Source: Flavobacterium chungbukense (GTDB lineage: Bacteria; Bacteroidota; Bacteroidia; Flavobacteriales; Flavobacteriaceae). From it: DNA of 64,000 nt. The notes beneath the pieces were generated by a model. That model did no database searches and was not told the DNA's origin. It saw only the letters and a program-made list of their open reading frames with translations. Made by a program: the position numbers and the translations under genes. This document shows positions 48,499 through 57,402 of the stretch, one piece after another (positions within the stretch are counted from its first letter, which is position 1; the number at the start of each line of letters is the position of its first letter). Location: assembly GCF_020805785.1 (NCBI RefSeq), contig NZ_JAJGZV010000001.1, forward strand, positions 372,001 through 436,000. The letters run 5' to 3'.

Positions 48499-49743
48499 AT
48501 GAAAAGATATATCACATCATTGGTTTTGGGTTTAGTGAATATTGTGATGGTTGCTGGTTGCAGCAGCGATGACAAAGGTTCGGACAAACCTGTAGAACCA
48601 GAAAAAACAGAACCTGTTGCGATAGAGAAAACCAACAGCACCAAAATTTACATGCATTATATGCCGTGGTTTGAAACCAACGAAAGCAGTGCCGATAAAA
48701 AATGGGGATATCATTGGACAATGGCAAATAAAAATCCGAACAATGTAAATGCAAGCGGAAGGAGAGAAATAGCATCGTATTATTATCCGCTGATTGGACC
48801 GTATCATTCAGGCGATAAAAATGTGATTGAAAATCATTTGTTAATGATGAAATATTCAGGAATCGATGGAATTTTAATCGATTGGTACGGCACTTACGAT
48901 GTCAACGATTATAGAATGGTCAAAGAAAATACAGAACAGTTAATAGCGATGTTAGGCAAAGTTGGTTTAGAATACGCCATTGTATACGAAGACCGATTTT
49001 TGACCAATGTTGTCAATGCAGGAAAAGCCATTTCGGTAACTAGCGCTGCAAAAACAGATTTGACTTATGTGCAAAATAATTATTTTACAGATGCTAATTA
49101 TATCAAAATTAATGGCAAGCCACTTTTGATGAATTTTGGACCAATCGTTTTGCAGACGCCAGCAGAATGGTCCAATGTATTCAATGTTTTAACAGCAAAA
49201 CCGACTTTCTTAACCCTTTGGGATCATTCTGTAAAAGCAGGTGACAATGCTTCTGGCGAATATGCGTGGGTGTATAAAGACAATAGTTTTCTAACTAATT
49301 TTTATACGAATACAAAACCAAAATTAGCTGTTGCAATGGGAAGCGCTTATCCTGGTTTTAAAGATTTTTATGCAGAAGGTGGAGGCGGAGCAGCAATCGG
49401 CTGGACAATTGATCATAAAAACGGAGCAACATTAGATGAAACATTAACTCTCGCTAAAAATGCCAATGTAAATTACCTGCAATTGATTACGTGGAATGAT
49501 TTCGGAGAAGGAACCATGATTGAGCCAACAGTCGAATTTGGTTATTCTTTCGTTGAAAAAATTAAAATTTTCGCTGGAGTAAAAAATACCGAAAGTATAT
49601 TTTCAGAAATCAGCAAATTGTATGATTTACGCGTACAGAAAAAAGGAAATGCAGAAGCCCAGAAAAAACTCGATCAGGCGTTTAATTATTTTGTTTCGAT
49701 GCAGCCTGCAAAAGCAAAACAAATACTGAGCGAAATTAAATAG
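48499..49743 (+). CDS. Glycoside hydrolase family 71/99-like lipoprotein
   Basis: 414 residues from the ATG at 48499, which gives a clean lipoprotein signal (IVMVAGCSS). The domain starts IYMHYMPWFETNES and WGYHWTMAN and has DGILIDWYG and the acidic catalytic region LITWNDFGEGTMIEPT, comparable to the WNEWxEGTxIEP of GH99. Family 71 acts on alpha-1,3-glucan and family 99 on alpha-1,2-linked mannose/glucose-mannose chains; the sequence alone does not decide between them. It is paired with a GH97 alpha-glucosidase 25 bp downstream. Probably at the cell surface. Confidence 0.8.
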   Translation: MKRYITSLVLGLVNIVMVAGCSSDDKGSDKPVEPEKTEPVAIEKTNSTKIYMHYMPWFETNESSADKKWGYHWTMANKNPNNVNASGRREIASYYYPLIGPYHSGDKNVIENHLLMMKYSGIDGILIDWYGTYDVNDYRMVKENTEQLIAMLGKVGLEYAIVYEDRFLTNVVNAGKAISVTSAAKTDLTYVQNNYFTDANYIKINGKPLLMNFGPIVLQTPAEWSNVFNVLTAKPTFLTLWDHSVKAGDNASGEYAWVYKDNSFLTNFYTNTKPKLAVAMGSAYPGFKDFYAEGGGGAAIGWTIDHKNGATLDETLTLAKNANVNYLQLITWNDFGEGTMIEPTVEFGYSFVEKIKIFAGVKNTESIFSEISKLYDLRVQKKGNAEAQKKLDQAFNYFVSMQPAKAKQILSEIK

Positions 49744-49768
49744 AGCTGTAATTAATACAATTTAAATA

Positions 49769-51787
49769 ATGAAAAACAGAAAATATAGATACTGTATAAT
49801 TGCGCTTGCTTCAATCGTGATGCTGGCGTGCAGTACTAAAAAAACGTATAAAATCAGTTCTCCAGAAAAAATCTCTGAATTAACTTTTGAATTAACGCCA
49901 ACTGGACAGCCGCAATATAGTTTTTCTTCTAACGGAAAATCGGTTATTGAGCCTTCGTTAATGGGATTTGAATTTCAAGGATTAGCCAAAATGACCGATG
50001 GTTTTGAAGTGGTTTCAACCGAAGAAAAAGCAGCCGATGAAACTTGGGAACAGCCTTGGGGCGAATTTAAAAAAGTAAGAGATCATCACAACCAATTGAT
50101 TGTTCATCTAAAAGAAGCAAAAGGCGAAGAGCGTTTAGTCGATATTATTTTTAGAGTTTTTGATGATGGTTTAGGATTTCGATATGAATTTCCAAAACAG
50201 CCACATTTAGGAAAAGTCAAAATCTCTAATGAAATAACGCAATTTACCTTTAAAGATAACAATGAAGTTTGGTGGATTCCAGTTCACAGAGAAAACAGTT
50301 ATTACGAAAGTGAATACCGTAAAACGTTAATGAGTAAAACTGATACGATTAATACGCCGGCAACTTTTGAAACTAAAGACAAATTGTATGTAGCAATTCA
50401 CGAAGCAAACTTGACTGATTTTGCTTCAATGACTTTATTAAAAACGAATGATAAGCAATATAAAAGCGATTTAGTGCCTTGGGCAGATGGAGTAAAAGTC
50501 TATGCAGAAACGCCATTCAAAACGCCTTGGAGAACAATCGTAGTAGGTAAAAACCCTGGAGAAGTAGCAACTTCAACTATTATGCTGAATCTAAATGAAC
50601 CTTCAAAAATTGAAGATTTATCTTGGATTACGCCATCTAAATACATCGGAATTTGGTGGGGAATGCACTTAGAAAAATACACTTGGGGACAAGGACCAAA
50701 ACACGGTGCAACAACCAAGAATACAAAAGAATACATTGATTTTGCTGCAAAAAATGGTTTTGACGGCGTTTTAGTGGAAGGCTGGAATGAAGGTTGGGAC
50801 GGCGATTGGACTGCCGACGGTTCTGCATTTAGTTTTGTAAAAGCCTACCCAGATTTTAATTTGGAAGAAATTACCAAATATGCTGCTATCAAAAATGTTC
50901 GTTTAATAGGACATCACGAAACAGCTGGAGCAACTAAAAATTACGAAAACCAGTTGGAAGACGCATTCAAATTGTATCAAAAAATGGGCGTGAATTCAGT
51001 TAAAACGGGTTACGTAAACAAATTTTTAGACAAAAAAGAATGGCATGATAGTCAGTACGGAGCGCGTCATTATAGAAAAGTGATCGAAACGGCAGCGAAA
51101 TATCACATTATGATTGACAATCACGAACCAATGAAAGGAACTGGAATTCAGCGTACTTATCCAAACTTTATGTCGCAAGAAGGCGGACGTGGGCAAGAAT
51201 ACAATGCATGGTCTGTAGATGGAGGAAATACGCCAGAACATTTAACGACTTTACCATTTACAAGAATGCTTTCTGGTCCTTTTGATTATACTCCAGGAAA
51301 TTTCAACTTTGATTATAAAACACCTTCTGGAGCAAAAGTACAGACGACTTTGGCAAATCAATTGGCGTTATATGTCATTATTTTTAGTCCTTTGCAAATG
51401 GCTTCAGATTTACCTGAAAATTACGAAGGAAAACCAGAGTTTCAGTTTGCTAAAGATGTTCCTTGTACTTGGTCTGATACCAAAGTTTTAGATTCGAAAA
51501 TTGGGGAATATACCACAATTGCTCGTAAAGATTGGGACGAGAAAAATTGGTATTTGGGTTCTATCACCAATAGAAATGCGAGAGATTTAAAAGTAGCACT
51601 TTCTTTCTTAGATAAAGACAAACAATACGAAGCAGAAATATATGCAGATGGTGCAGGAGCAAATTACAAAACGAATCCGTATCCTGTTACAATCTCTAAA
51701 CAAGCAGTAAACAACAAAACCGTGTTAAACATCAAATTGGCAGCTGGTGGTGGAACAGCTATAAAATTCACACCAATCGAGAAATAA
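49769..51787 (+). CDS. GH97 alpha-glucosidase (SusB-like, inverting type)
   Basis: 672 residues with a lipoprotein-like signal (IVMLACSTKK), an N-terminal beta-supersandwich, a central TIM barrel and a C-terminal beta domain. All SusB active-site glutamates can be placed: E384 (HHETAG), E453 (DNHEP), E471 and E477 (SQEGGRGQEYNAW). Their spacings (69, 18 and 6 residues) equal those of SusB E439, E508, E526 and E532. This predicts a calcium-dependent inverting alpha-glucosidase. It ends the operon and a terminator follows. Confidence 0.92.
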   Translation: MKNRKYRYCIIALASIVMLACSTKKTYKISSPEKISELTFELTPTGQPQYSFSSNGKSVIEPSLMGFEFQGLAKMTDGFEVVSTEEKAADETWEQPWGEFKKVRDHHNQLIVHLKEAKGEERLVDIIFRVFDDGLGFRYEFPKQPHLGKVKISNEITQFTFKDNNEVWWIPVHRENSYYESEYRKTLMSKTDTINTPATFETKDKLYVAIHEANLTDFASMTLLKTNDKQYKSDLVPWADGVKVYAETPFKTPWRTIVVGKNPGEVATSTIMLNLNEPSKIEDLSWITPSKYIGIWWGMHLEKYTWGQGPKHGATTKNTKEYIDFAAKNGFDGVLVEGWNEGWDGDWTADGSAFSFVKAYPDFNLEEITKYAAIKNVRLIGHHETAGATKNYENQLEDAFKLYQKMGVNSVKTGYVNKFLDKKEWHDSQYGARHYRKVIETAAKYHIMIDNHEPMKGTGIQRTYPNFMSQEGGRGQEYNAWSVDGGNTPEHLTTLPFTRMLSGPFDYTPGNFNFDYKTPSGAKVQTTLANQLALYVIIFSPLQMASDLPENYEGKPEFQFAKDVPCTWSDTKVLDSKIGEYTTIARKDWDEKNWYLGSITNRNARDLKVALSFLDKDKQYEAEIYADGAGANYKTNPYPVTISKQAVNNKTVLNIKLAAGGGTAIKFTPIEK

Positions 51788-51834
51788 ATTAGTTTAGTTT
51801 TATTTTGAGTTAAGTAAGTTTAAGTTTGGAAGTG

Positions 51835-51870
51835 AACCCGATAGCTGAGGAGTTATCGGGTTTATTATTT
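51835..51870 (+). terminator. Terminator of the polysaccharide locus
   Basis: AACCCGATA pairs with TATCGGGTT around a 10-nt loop and is followed by a T-rich stretch, about 50 bases after the GH97 stop. Confidence 0.7.
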
Positions 51871-51893
51871 TAGATTTTTTAGATTGAGAGTTG

Positions 51894-52042
51894 TTTTTAA
51901 CGCAAAGAGCGCTAAGGTATTTTTATATGCGAGGTTTTATAAAAACGATAAGTTCGCAAAGCTTTATTTACACAAAGCTTTGCGAACTTATCGTTTTGTA
52001 TTCGTAATCTATTAAAAATCTTAGCGCTCTTTGCGTTAAAAA
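51894..52042. repeat. Two-tier perfect inverted repeat (23-bp and 24-bp arms)
   Basis: Outer arms: TTTTTAACGCAAAGAGCGCT plus AAG (51894-51916) and the exact reverse complement (52020-52042). Inner arms: AAAACGATAAGTTCGCAAAG plus CTTT (51942-51965) and its exact reverse complement (51974-51997) around an 8-nt loop. It lies between the convergent polysaccharide operon and the barrel-protein gene and contains no ORF. It is the best-kept member of the GCAAAG/CGCTAAG family also seen at 30640-30815. Confidence 0.85.
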
Positions 52043-52105
52043 AATAAAAATTCCAATTTTAAAACCTCAGTACCTTTGCCTCTCAGAACCTTAGAACCTT
52101 AAAAA

Positions 52106-53020
52106 CTAATGTTTATAAAGCTTCACATGATTTCCAAAACTATAAGTTGCCGTAATGCTTGGGCCATTATAGCCCCATTTTAAATAGCCATTTAAACGTT
52201 CTCTTTCGGCATCTACTCTAAAGTTTAATCCGTTATAACCAGCGGTCAAGCTGAAGTTTTGATACACATTAAATAAAACAGATAAATTATAACTCAAAAT
52301 TCGGCCATCTATATTATCAATTTTCAGTGCAAGATAATTTGCATTTACAAATAATCCCCATCTTTTCGCTAAAACAAATTCACCCCAAATACCAATATCT
52401 GGCAGTGGAGCCGTAAAAGCAAAATTATCTTTATATTCTGCACTCGCCTGATCAGCTTCTAGACGAAGACCAACATCTGCAAAAAGAACATGCGCACCAA
52501 TTAACAATCCAGCTTCGTATTTTGGTTTTGATAAAAAGGCATATCCATAATAAATTCGAGCAATTTGAACATTAAAAAAAGCGCTGACTCTTGCGTTTAC
52601 GTCATACGTATGATCTCCAAAATTAATTTCACGTTGTAAAGTCTTTTCTGAAGTTCTATCTAAAACAAAATATTCCAAACCTAATCTGGACCTTCTCGAA
52701 ATCCGCCAATCAAAAGTTCCCATAAAAGAAGAACTTGATTTAGAAAAACCTAAATCGTCTTCAAGATCTATTTCGGTTCCTGCATTTCCGTTGTTTGTAC
52801 CTACTTGCACTTGGGTATTATTTACAGGAAAGAATGCACCTGCGGTTACTTTAAACCTTCGCGCGTGCCAAGGAAGATCGTCGGCATAACTGTCCTGAAA
52901 ATCTTTACCTTCCGTATTGAAAGTCGTTAAACTTTCTCCCGAATTATTTTCTGCAACATTTTGAGCTTTCAGCGGAATCCAAAAGAGCATCATTACCAAA
53001 AAAACAAATAATTTTTTCAT
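52106..53020 (-). CDS. Predicted outer-membrane beta-barrel protein
   Basis: 304 residues: a signal peptide (MKKLFVFLVMMLFWIPLKA) and then alternating amphipathic strands typical of an outer-membrane barrel (RFKVTAGAFFPVNNTQVQV, SRLGLEYFVLDRTSEK, FSLTAGYNGLNFRV), ending in TATYSFGNHVKLYKH. It has no TonB box, plug or OmpA domain. The family is not recognised beyond this. Convergent with the polysaccharide locus and divergent from the MarR gene. Confidence 0.6.
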   Translation of the reverse strand: MKKLFVFLVMMLFWIPLKAQNVAENNSGESLTTFNTEGKDFQDSYADDLPWHARRFKVTAGAFFPVNNTQVQVGTNNGNAGTEIDLEDDLGFSKSSSSFMGTFDWRISRRSRLGLEYFVLDRTSEKTLQREINFGDHTYDVNARVSAFFNVQIARIYYGYAFLSKPKYEAGLLIGAHVLFADVGLRLEADQASAEYKDNFAFTAPLPDIGIWGEFVLAKRWGLFVNANYLALKIDNIDGRILSYNLSVLFNVYQNFSLTAGYNGLNFRVDAERERLNGYLKWGYNGPSITATYSFGNHVKLYKH

Positions 53021-53158
53021 CAGATTTAGTTTTTAGATTTTGATTAGGTAATATTTAACAATAAAGTTAGTAAATATTATCGTTCATTTTTTGTTTTGAT
53101 ATGTAATTATTTAATTGAAATATCTGGTTATCAGTAAAATAAGGAATCATGTAAAAAT

Positions 53159-53176
53159 TAGTTGACATGTCATCCT
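53159..53176. promoter_or_regulatory. MarR-type operator overlapping the marR promoter
   Basis: AGTTGACATGTCATCCT matches the palindrome upstream of the MATE gene (AGTTGATATATCAACTT) at 13 of 17 positions. Its TTG is also the -33 box of a promoter with TAAATTTG at 53183-53190, 18 bases away, so a bound regulator would block transcription of its own gene. Confidence 0.55.
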
Positions 53177-53190
53177 TTTTTGTAAATTTG
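53162..53190 (+). promoter_or_regulatory. Promoter of the MarR gene
   Basis: TTG (53162-53164), 18 bases, TAAATTTG (53183-53190). The ATG is at 53195, so the transcript is leaderless or nearly so. Confidence 0.55.
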
Positions 53191-53194
53191 CCTT

Positions 53195-53671
53195 ATGGAA
53201 AAATTAAATCAAGATCAAGAAAGTGCTTTAAACTTTTGGAAAGAAGAAATAGCGGATAGTTTCTTTTTTCAAATTCATCGTATGAAAAGGGCAATTTTTA
53301 GAAAAACCAATGCGTTAATGATAGAATCAGGAATTACATTGCAGTTGGAGCAATTGCCATTGTTAATGATTTTACGTCATAAGGGACTTTCACAGAGAGA
53401 ATTGTCAGATAAAACCATGCGTGATAAATCTTCCATTTTAAGAAGTATTTCTGCGTTAGAAAAGAAGAATTTAGTTGCTGTTGTCAAAGATAAAATCGAT
53501 AAGCGAAAAAACATTGTAAGTCTTACCGAAGAAGGTTTCATAATGGCGAAAGAAATACGTTCTCTTATGAAAAGAGCAGAAGATGAGGTTATGTCTGTTT
53601 TTTCTCCAAAAGAAAGAATTGAAGCGCTTAATGTTGTGAAATCGTATGCAGACAAGTTAGAAACACTTTAA
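53195..53671 (+). CDS. MarR family transcriptional regulator
   Basis: 158 residues with a winged helix-turn-helix: LPLLMILRHKGLSQRELSDKTMRDKSSILRSISALEKKNLVAVVKDKIDKRKNIVSLTEEG. MarR proteins usually repress an adjacent efflux gene until a ligand binds. A MATE exporter follows 59 bp downstream, and matching palindromes lie before both genes. The leaderless promoter overlaps one of them. Confidence 0.9.
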   Translation: MEKLNQDQESALNFWKEEIADSFFFQIHRMKRAIFRKTNALMIESGITLQLEQLPLLMILRHKGLSQRELSDKTMRDKSSILRSISALEKKNLVAVVKDKIDKRKNIVSLTEEGFIMAKEIRSLMKRAEDEVMSVFSPKERIEALNVVKSYADKLETL

Positions 53672-53688
53672 TTTTTTTTAAACTTTAA

Positions 53689-53706
53689 AAGTTGATATAT
53701 CAACTT
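53689..53706. promoter_or_regulatory. Palindromic operator upstream of the MATE gene
   Basis: AAGTTGATATATCAACTT is a perfect 18-bp palindrome, 18 bases after the MarR stop codon region and 24 bases before the MATE ATG. Size and form fit a MarR site. Confidence 0.65.
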
Positions 53707-53730
53707 ATTTTTAATTTTTATTTCGAATAA

Positions 53731-55149
53731 ATGAAAAAAAATGAATTATTAGAAGGACCAATTCTTTCTTCATTATTAAAACTGGCTGTTCCGATTATGA
53801 TTGCCAATTTATTGCAAGCCGCTTATCAGTTAGTTGACGCTTTTTGGGTAGGCCGATTGGGTGGAGATGCTGTTGCAGCCGTTTCCATAAGTACGCCTGT
53901 GATATTTCTAACTATTGCATTAGGAACGGGACTTGCTATTGCCGGTTCTATTTTGATTGCACAATATTTTGGCGCAGGAAATCAGCAAATGGTCAATCAT
54001 GTGGCAGCACAGACATTGTCTATGGTCATTACAGTTTCTGTTGTTTTATCGATTATTGGATATTTGTTTAGTCCGTATTTTTTGTATCTCCTAAAAGTTA
54101 CACAGCAAGTTTATGTTGACGCTTTAGGATTTATGCGTGTAGCGTTTATAGGACTAGTTTTTAGTTTTGGGTTTATGATTTTTCAATCGATTATGCGTGG
54201 AGTCGGACGTGTGACTTTGCCTGTATATATTGTGTTAGGAACTGTTATTTTGAATTTTGCACTCGATCCGTTGTTTATTTACGGATGGCATTTTATTCCT
54301 GCAATGGGGGTAAAAGGCGCAGCTTTGGCCACTTTATTTACGCAGCTTTTGGCAATTATAATTGGTTTTGTGATTTTGTTTAGAGGAAAACACGGCATTC
54401 ATCTTCGCATTTCCGATTTTAAACCCGATTATCAACACATAAAAAAAGCTTTTGAAATCGGATTTCCTTCATCAATAGAACAATCTATGCGTGCGTTGGG
54501 AATGATGGCGATTACTTTTTTGATTGTACGTTTCGGAACCTTAACTGTTGCTTCTTACGGTGCAGGATCTAATTTGATTCAGCTGATTCTGATTCCAGCT
54601 TTGGGTTTATCGATGGCAATTGCAACTTTGGTCGGACAAAATATTGGCGCTGGAAATATTTATCGTGCGACGCAAATTGCAAAATTAGGCGCATATTTAG
54701 GTTTCGTATTGTTAACTGGACTTGGTATTATAGCTTTTATTTTCGCTCCGTATTTAATTGCTTTTTTCGTTCCAAATGATCAAGAAGTTATTAAAGGCGG
54801 AACAGAATTTCTAAGAATCACTTGCCTTTCTTGGGGATTTTTAGGTTTACAGCTTTGTTTAATGGGCGTTTTCCGTGCGGTTGGAAATACAAAGCTGCCA
54901 ATGATTTTAACTTTGGTTTCGCAATGGGTAATTCAGTTTCCGCTGGCTTTTATCTTATCACATAATACTTCTTTAGGTAAGAGTGGTATTTGGTGGGCTT
55001 TTCCGATTTCTTCGGTTCTTACGGCTTTAATTACTTTGGCCTTATACGTAAAAGGCGATTGGAAAAAAGAAAGATTAACGGGTAAAACCAATAAGTTAAT
55101 TGATAAAGTAGAAAAGGAAATTGCGAAAGAAGGGTTTGAGGTTAAGTAA
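53731..55149 (+). CDS. MATE family efflux transporter
   Basis: 472 residues, 12 membrane helices in two repeats. The N-terminus (LLEGPILSSLLKLAVPIMIANLLQAAYQLVDAFWVGRLGGDAVAAVSIS) and the matching second half (PSSIEQSMRALGMMAITFLIVRFG) are diagnostic of MATE cation/drug antiporters. It is under the MarR gene just upstream, with its own operator between them. Confidence 0.93.
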   Translation: MKKNELLEGPILSSLLKLAVPIMIANLLQAAYQLVDAFWVGRLGGDAVAAVSISTPVIFLTIALGTGLAIAGSILIAQYFGAGNQQMVNHVAAQTLSMVITVSVVLSIIGYLFSPYFLYLLKVTQQVYVDALGFMRVAFIGLVFSFGFMIFQSIMRGVGRVTLPVYIVLGTVILNFALDPLFIYGWHFIPAMGVKGAALATLFTQLLAIIIGFVILFRGKHGIHLRISDFKPDYQHIKKAFEIGFPSSIEQSMRALGMMAITFLIVRFGTLTVASYGAGSNLIQLILIPALGLSMAIATLVGQNIGAGNIYRATQIAKLGAYLGFVLLTGLGIIAFIFAPYLIAFFVPNDQEVIKGGTEFLRITCLSWGFLGLQLCLMGVFRAVGNTKLPMILTLVSQWVIQFPLAFILSHNTSLGKSGIWWAFPISSVLTALITLALYVKGDWKKERLTGKTNKLIDKVEKEIAKEGFEVK

Positions 55150-55305
55150 GAGTCAAAGGGACAAAGGGACAAAGAGACAAAGGATTTTAGACGCACATTT
55201 GTGCGTCTTTTTTGTTTTAATAAAAAAAACTCTGAACCTTTGAGCCTTTGAACCTAAAAAAAAACTTAGTATCTTAGAACCTTAGAACTTCAGAACCTTT
55301 CTCTC
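55150..55305. repeat. CAAAGGGA and CTTAGAACC degenerate tandem words, facing each other
   Basis: GTCAAAGGGACAAAGGGACAAAGAGACAAAGG at the left (two overlapping 9-10-base steps) faces CTTTGAGCCTTTGAACC at the right. ACGCACATTTGTGCGT forms a perfect hairpin between, and CTTAGTATCTTAGAACCTTAGAACTTCAGAACC follows. No coding potential. Confidence 0.6.
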
Positions 55306-55306
55306 C

Positions 55307-56470
55307 ATGACCCAAAACCTAAAACGTTATTTCATAAAATCTGTTATTGTATTAGCCTTAATCCATTTTGTTTATTTTTTGTATGGTTATTTTACTTTCA
55401 AAGGCTTAGGAAAAATAAATATTTATACCGAATTCTATAGATTCAAATTTTATGATGACGTTTCGATTTCGCATTTCTTTGTAAGCGGGTTATTCTTGTT
55501 GTTTTTTTTGATTTTTTTGGTAAAAAATCATTCTAGAGAAAGTTATAAAGGCGGTAATTTGTTCAAAATTTCGGTTTGTTTGTTAGTAATCTCATTTTTA
55601 ACTTTTTCATTTTTCATAAGTTACAGCTTCGGAATGAATGCAAAACTGAAAACAGAATTGTCTGAGAATGATTTCAATAAAGATAAAAAACTGTTGAATG
55701 TATTAAACCCGTTTTTATATGGATATACATCTTATAGTTCCGAGAAATTGTTTAATTATGAAAATATATTATATCCAAAGCCTTATCCTGTAATTAAGCA
55801 AGAAGATACCATTTCAGCTGGCGAATATCCTATAACGGAGACCAGCTATTACAGTATAGACACTATAAAAGCTTTAACGAGTTCTTTTGATAAAACAACT
55901 AATAAAGCGGACAGTATTCTGGATATTTTAGGTTTTGATAAACAAGAATTGTACAAACGAATTATTTCGAAAAGAGAAATTAATGATAGTACAGAAATTA
56001 TTTTCAAAAGCGTTCCCGTGCATCCAGAACATGATGAAGATATTTGTATTTTCTTAGAAAACAATTCGCTGTTTAGCGCTGTAAAAGGAGATTCTATTGG
56101 CAAACAGAAACGTCAAGCGGCAATTGAACGCTATAATTTGCTCTATAAATCTAAAAAAGATTCTTTAACATACGAGTTTCGTAGACTGGATACAATTCTA
56201 AAAAAATATAATATAGAAACCAGTCTGGTTCCAAAGCAGTTAACGCAAGATGTGTATCATTATAGAGATAAAAATGATGAACCGTTAAATGGAATTAGAA
56301 ATAATTTTGATAGAAAGGCGCTAACAGAAAAATTTACCACTTTGGATAAATTGTTTTATGAGCCAAATTATCTGCATCCGAATATCATCGAAATCTATTT
56401 TATTGTAATTACCGTAGTATGGATTTTATTGTTTCTGTTTTATCTGATTTTCAATAAAAAGAAAGTTTAA
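55307..56470 (+). CDS. Membrane protein of unknown function with a large extracytoplasmic domain
   Basis: 387 residues: three membrane helices at the N-terminus (about 12-32, 54-73, 86-108), a hydrophilic domain of about 250 residues rich in Lys, Asp and Tyr, and one C-terminal helix (about 360-383). I recognise no family or catalytic motif. A single gene between two repeat regions. Confidence 0.6.
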   Translation: MTQNLKRYFIKSVIVLALIHFVYFLYGYFTFKGLGKINIYTEFYRFKFYDDVSISHFFVSGLFLLFFLIFLVKNHSRESYKGGNLFKISVCLLVISFLTFSFFISYSFGMNAKLKTELSENDFNKDKKLLNVLNPFLYGYTSYSSEKLFNYENILYPKPYPVIKQEDTISAGEYPITETSYYSIDTIKALTSSFDKTTNKADSILDILGFDKQELYKRIISKREINDSTEIIFKSVPVHPEHDEDICIFLENNSLFSAVKGDSIGKQKRQAAIERYNLLYKSKKDSLTYEFRRLDTILKKYNIETSLVPKQLTQDVYHYRDKNDEPLNGIRNNFDRKALTEKFTTLDKLFYEPNYLHPNIIEIYFIVITVVWILLFLFYLIFNKKKV

Positions 56471-56660
56471 TAACAATTTCAAAAATCAATATCAATATCA
56501 ATATCAATTTCAAAAAACAAAATAATGTCGAATTCAATGTTAATGGTAAAAAACGAATTCAATATCAAAATGAATTTAAATTTTCAATTGATTATTGATG
56601 CTTTTATTGATATTGCTATTGATTTTTGAAATTGATATTGAATTTTGCTATTGAAATTGG
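56468..56660. repeat. CAATAT/ATATTG hexamer palindrome
   Basis: Repeats of ATCAATATCAATATCAAT at the left (56485-56512) face TTGATATTGCTATTGATTTTTG-type repeats at the right (56590-56655). The two sides could pair over about 190 bases. It separates the ends of two convergent genes and encodes nothing I can support. Confidence 0.65.
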
Positions 56661-56668
56661 ATTTTTTT

Positions 56669-57103
56669 TTAAACTCGGTGATAATCCGCTTTCCAGTGTA
56701 CGATTGCTTTTTTGATGGCGTCGCCAGTTAAATTGTTTTTTAAAACATCTTCTACAAGCTGAATCAATTCGTTATCAGGTGCGAAACGCAATGCAAATAT
56801 TTGATCGTCAGTAAGCTTGTATTCAAATTCTTCGAAGCGCTTTCCTGTTAGCGTAAAATAACGGTAGCGCATCTCCAGGCGTACAATTCTGTTCTGCAAA
56901 GTAAGTGCGTAATGCTGACGTAGCATAAATGCCAATACAAATAAAAATATAAAACCCACGCTTATAAATGCCCAAATGAGATGATCTTCTGTTGTAACAG
57001 CAAAATATATACTCCCAATTAGAAACAAGATTAATACAGGATAATAAATGAAGTGATGTGGTTTATAAAACCGAATATGATTATAATAGGTCTGAATTTT
57101 CAT
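56669..57103 (-). CDS. DUF6526-like small membrane protein
   Basis: 144 residues: two adjacent membrane helices (about 18-39, 43-62) after a basic N-terminus (MKIQTYYNHIRFYKPHHF), then a soluble helical tail (FEEFEYKLTDDQIFALRFAPDNEL). This matches a conserved flavobacterial family of unknown role. The 300 bases upstream hold a hairpin (57136-57168) and no gene. Confidence 0.6.
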   Translation of the reverse strand: MKIQTYYNHIRFYKPHHFIYYPVLILFLIGSIYFAVTTEDHLIWAFISVGFIFLFVLAFMLRQHYALTLQNRIVRLEMRYRYFTLTGKRFEEFEYKLTDDQIFALRFAPDNELIQLVEDVLKNNLTGDAIKKAIVHWKADYHRV

Positions 57104-57135
57104 GCTCTTTGATTTAAATGGTAGCCTATAAAAAC

Positions 57136-57168
57136 AAAGCTACTCTATATTTCTATAGAGTAGCTTTT
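57136..57168 (-). terminator. Terminator of the DNA glycosylase gene
   Basis: AAAGCTACTCTAT pairs with ATAGAGTAGCTTT around a 6-nt loop. It lies downstream of the minus-strand glycosylase and upstream of the DUF6526-like gene. The 57169-57402 stretch shows nothing I can name. Confidence 0.6.
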
Positions 57169-57402
57169 TCCCAAAAATAAACTAACATAACCAATGTTCT
57201 CTTTATAGACTAAACTTTTTACAGTTTGCTTTGTAAATTTTAATAAGAAGAAAGCCTTTCCATTTCATTTGTCAAATCTTCAATATGGCTTATTTTTCTT
57301 TTTGTAAAATTACTTTAAGAGTAGTTGAAATTTGTTATACTTTAAAAGGAAAAAGTTACATGATTCCAATATTTGCATTTTAATTTTGTAAAATGATTGT
57401 AT

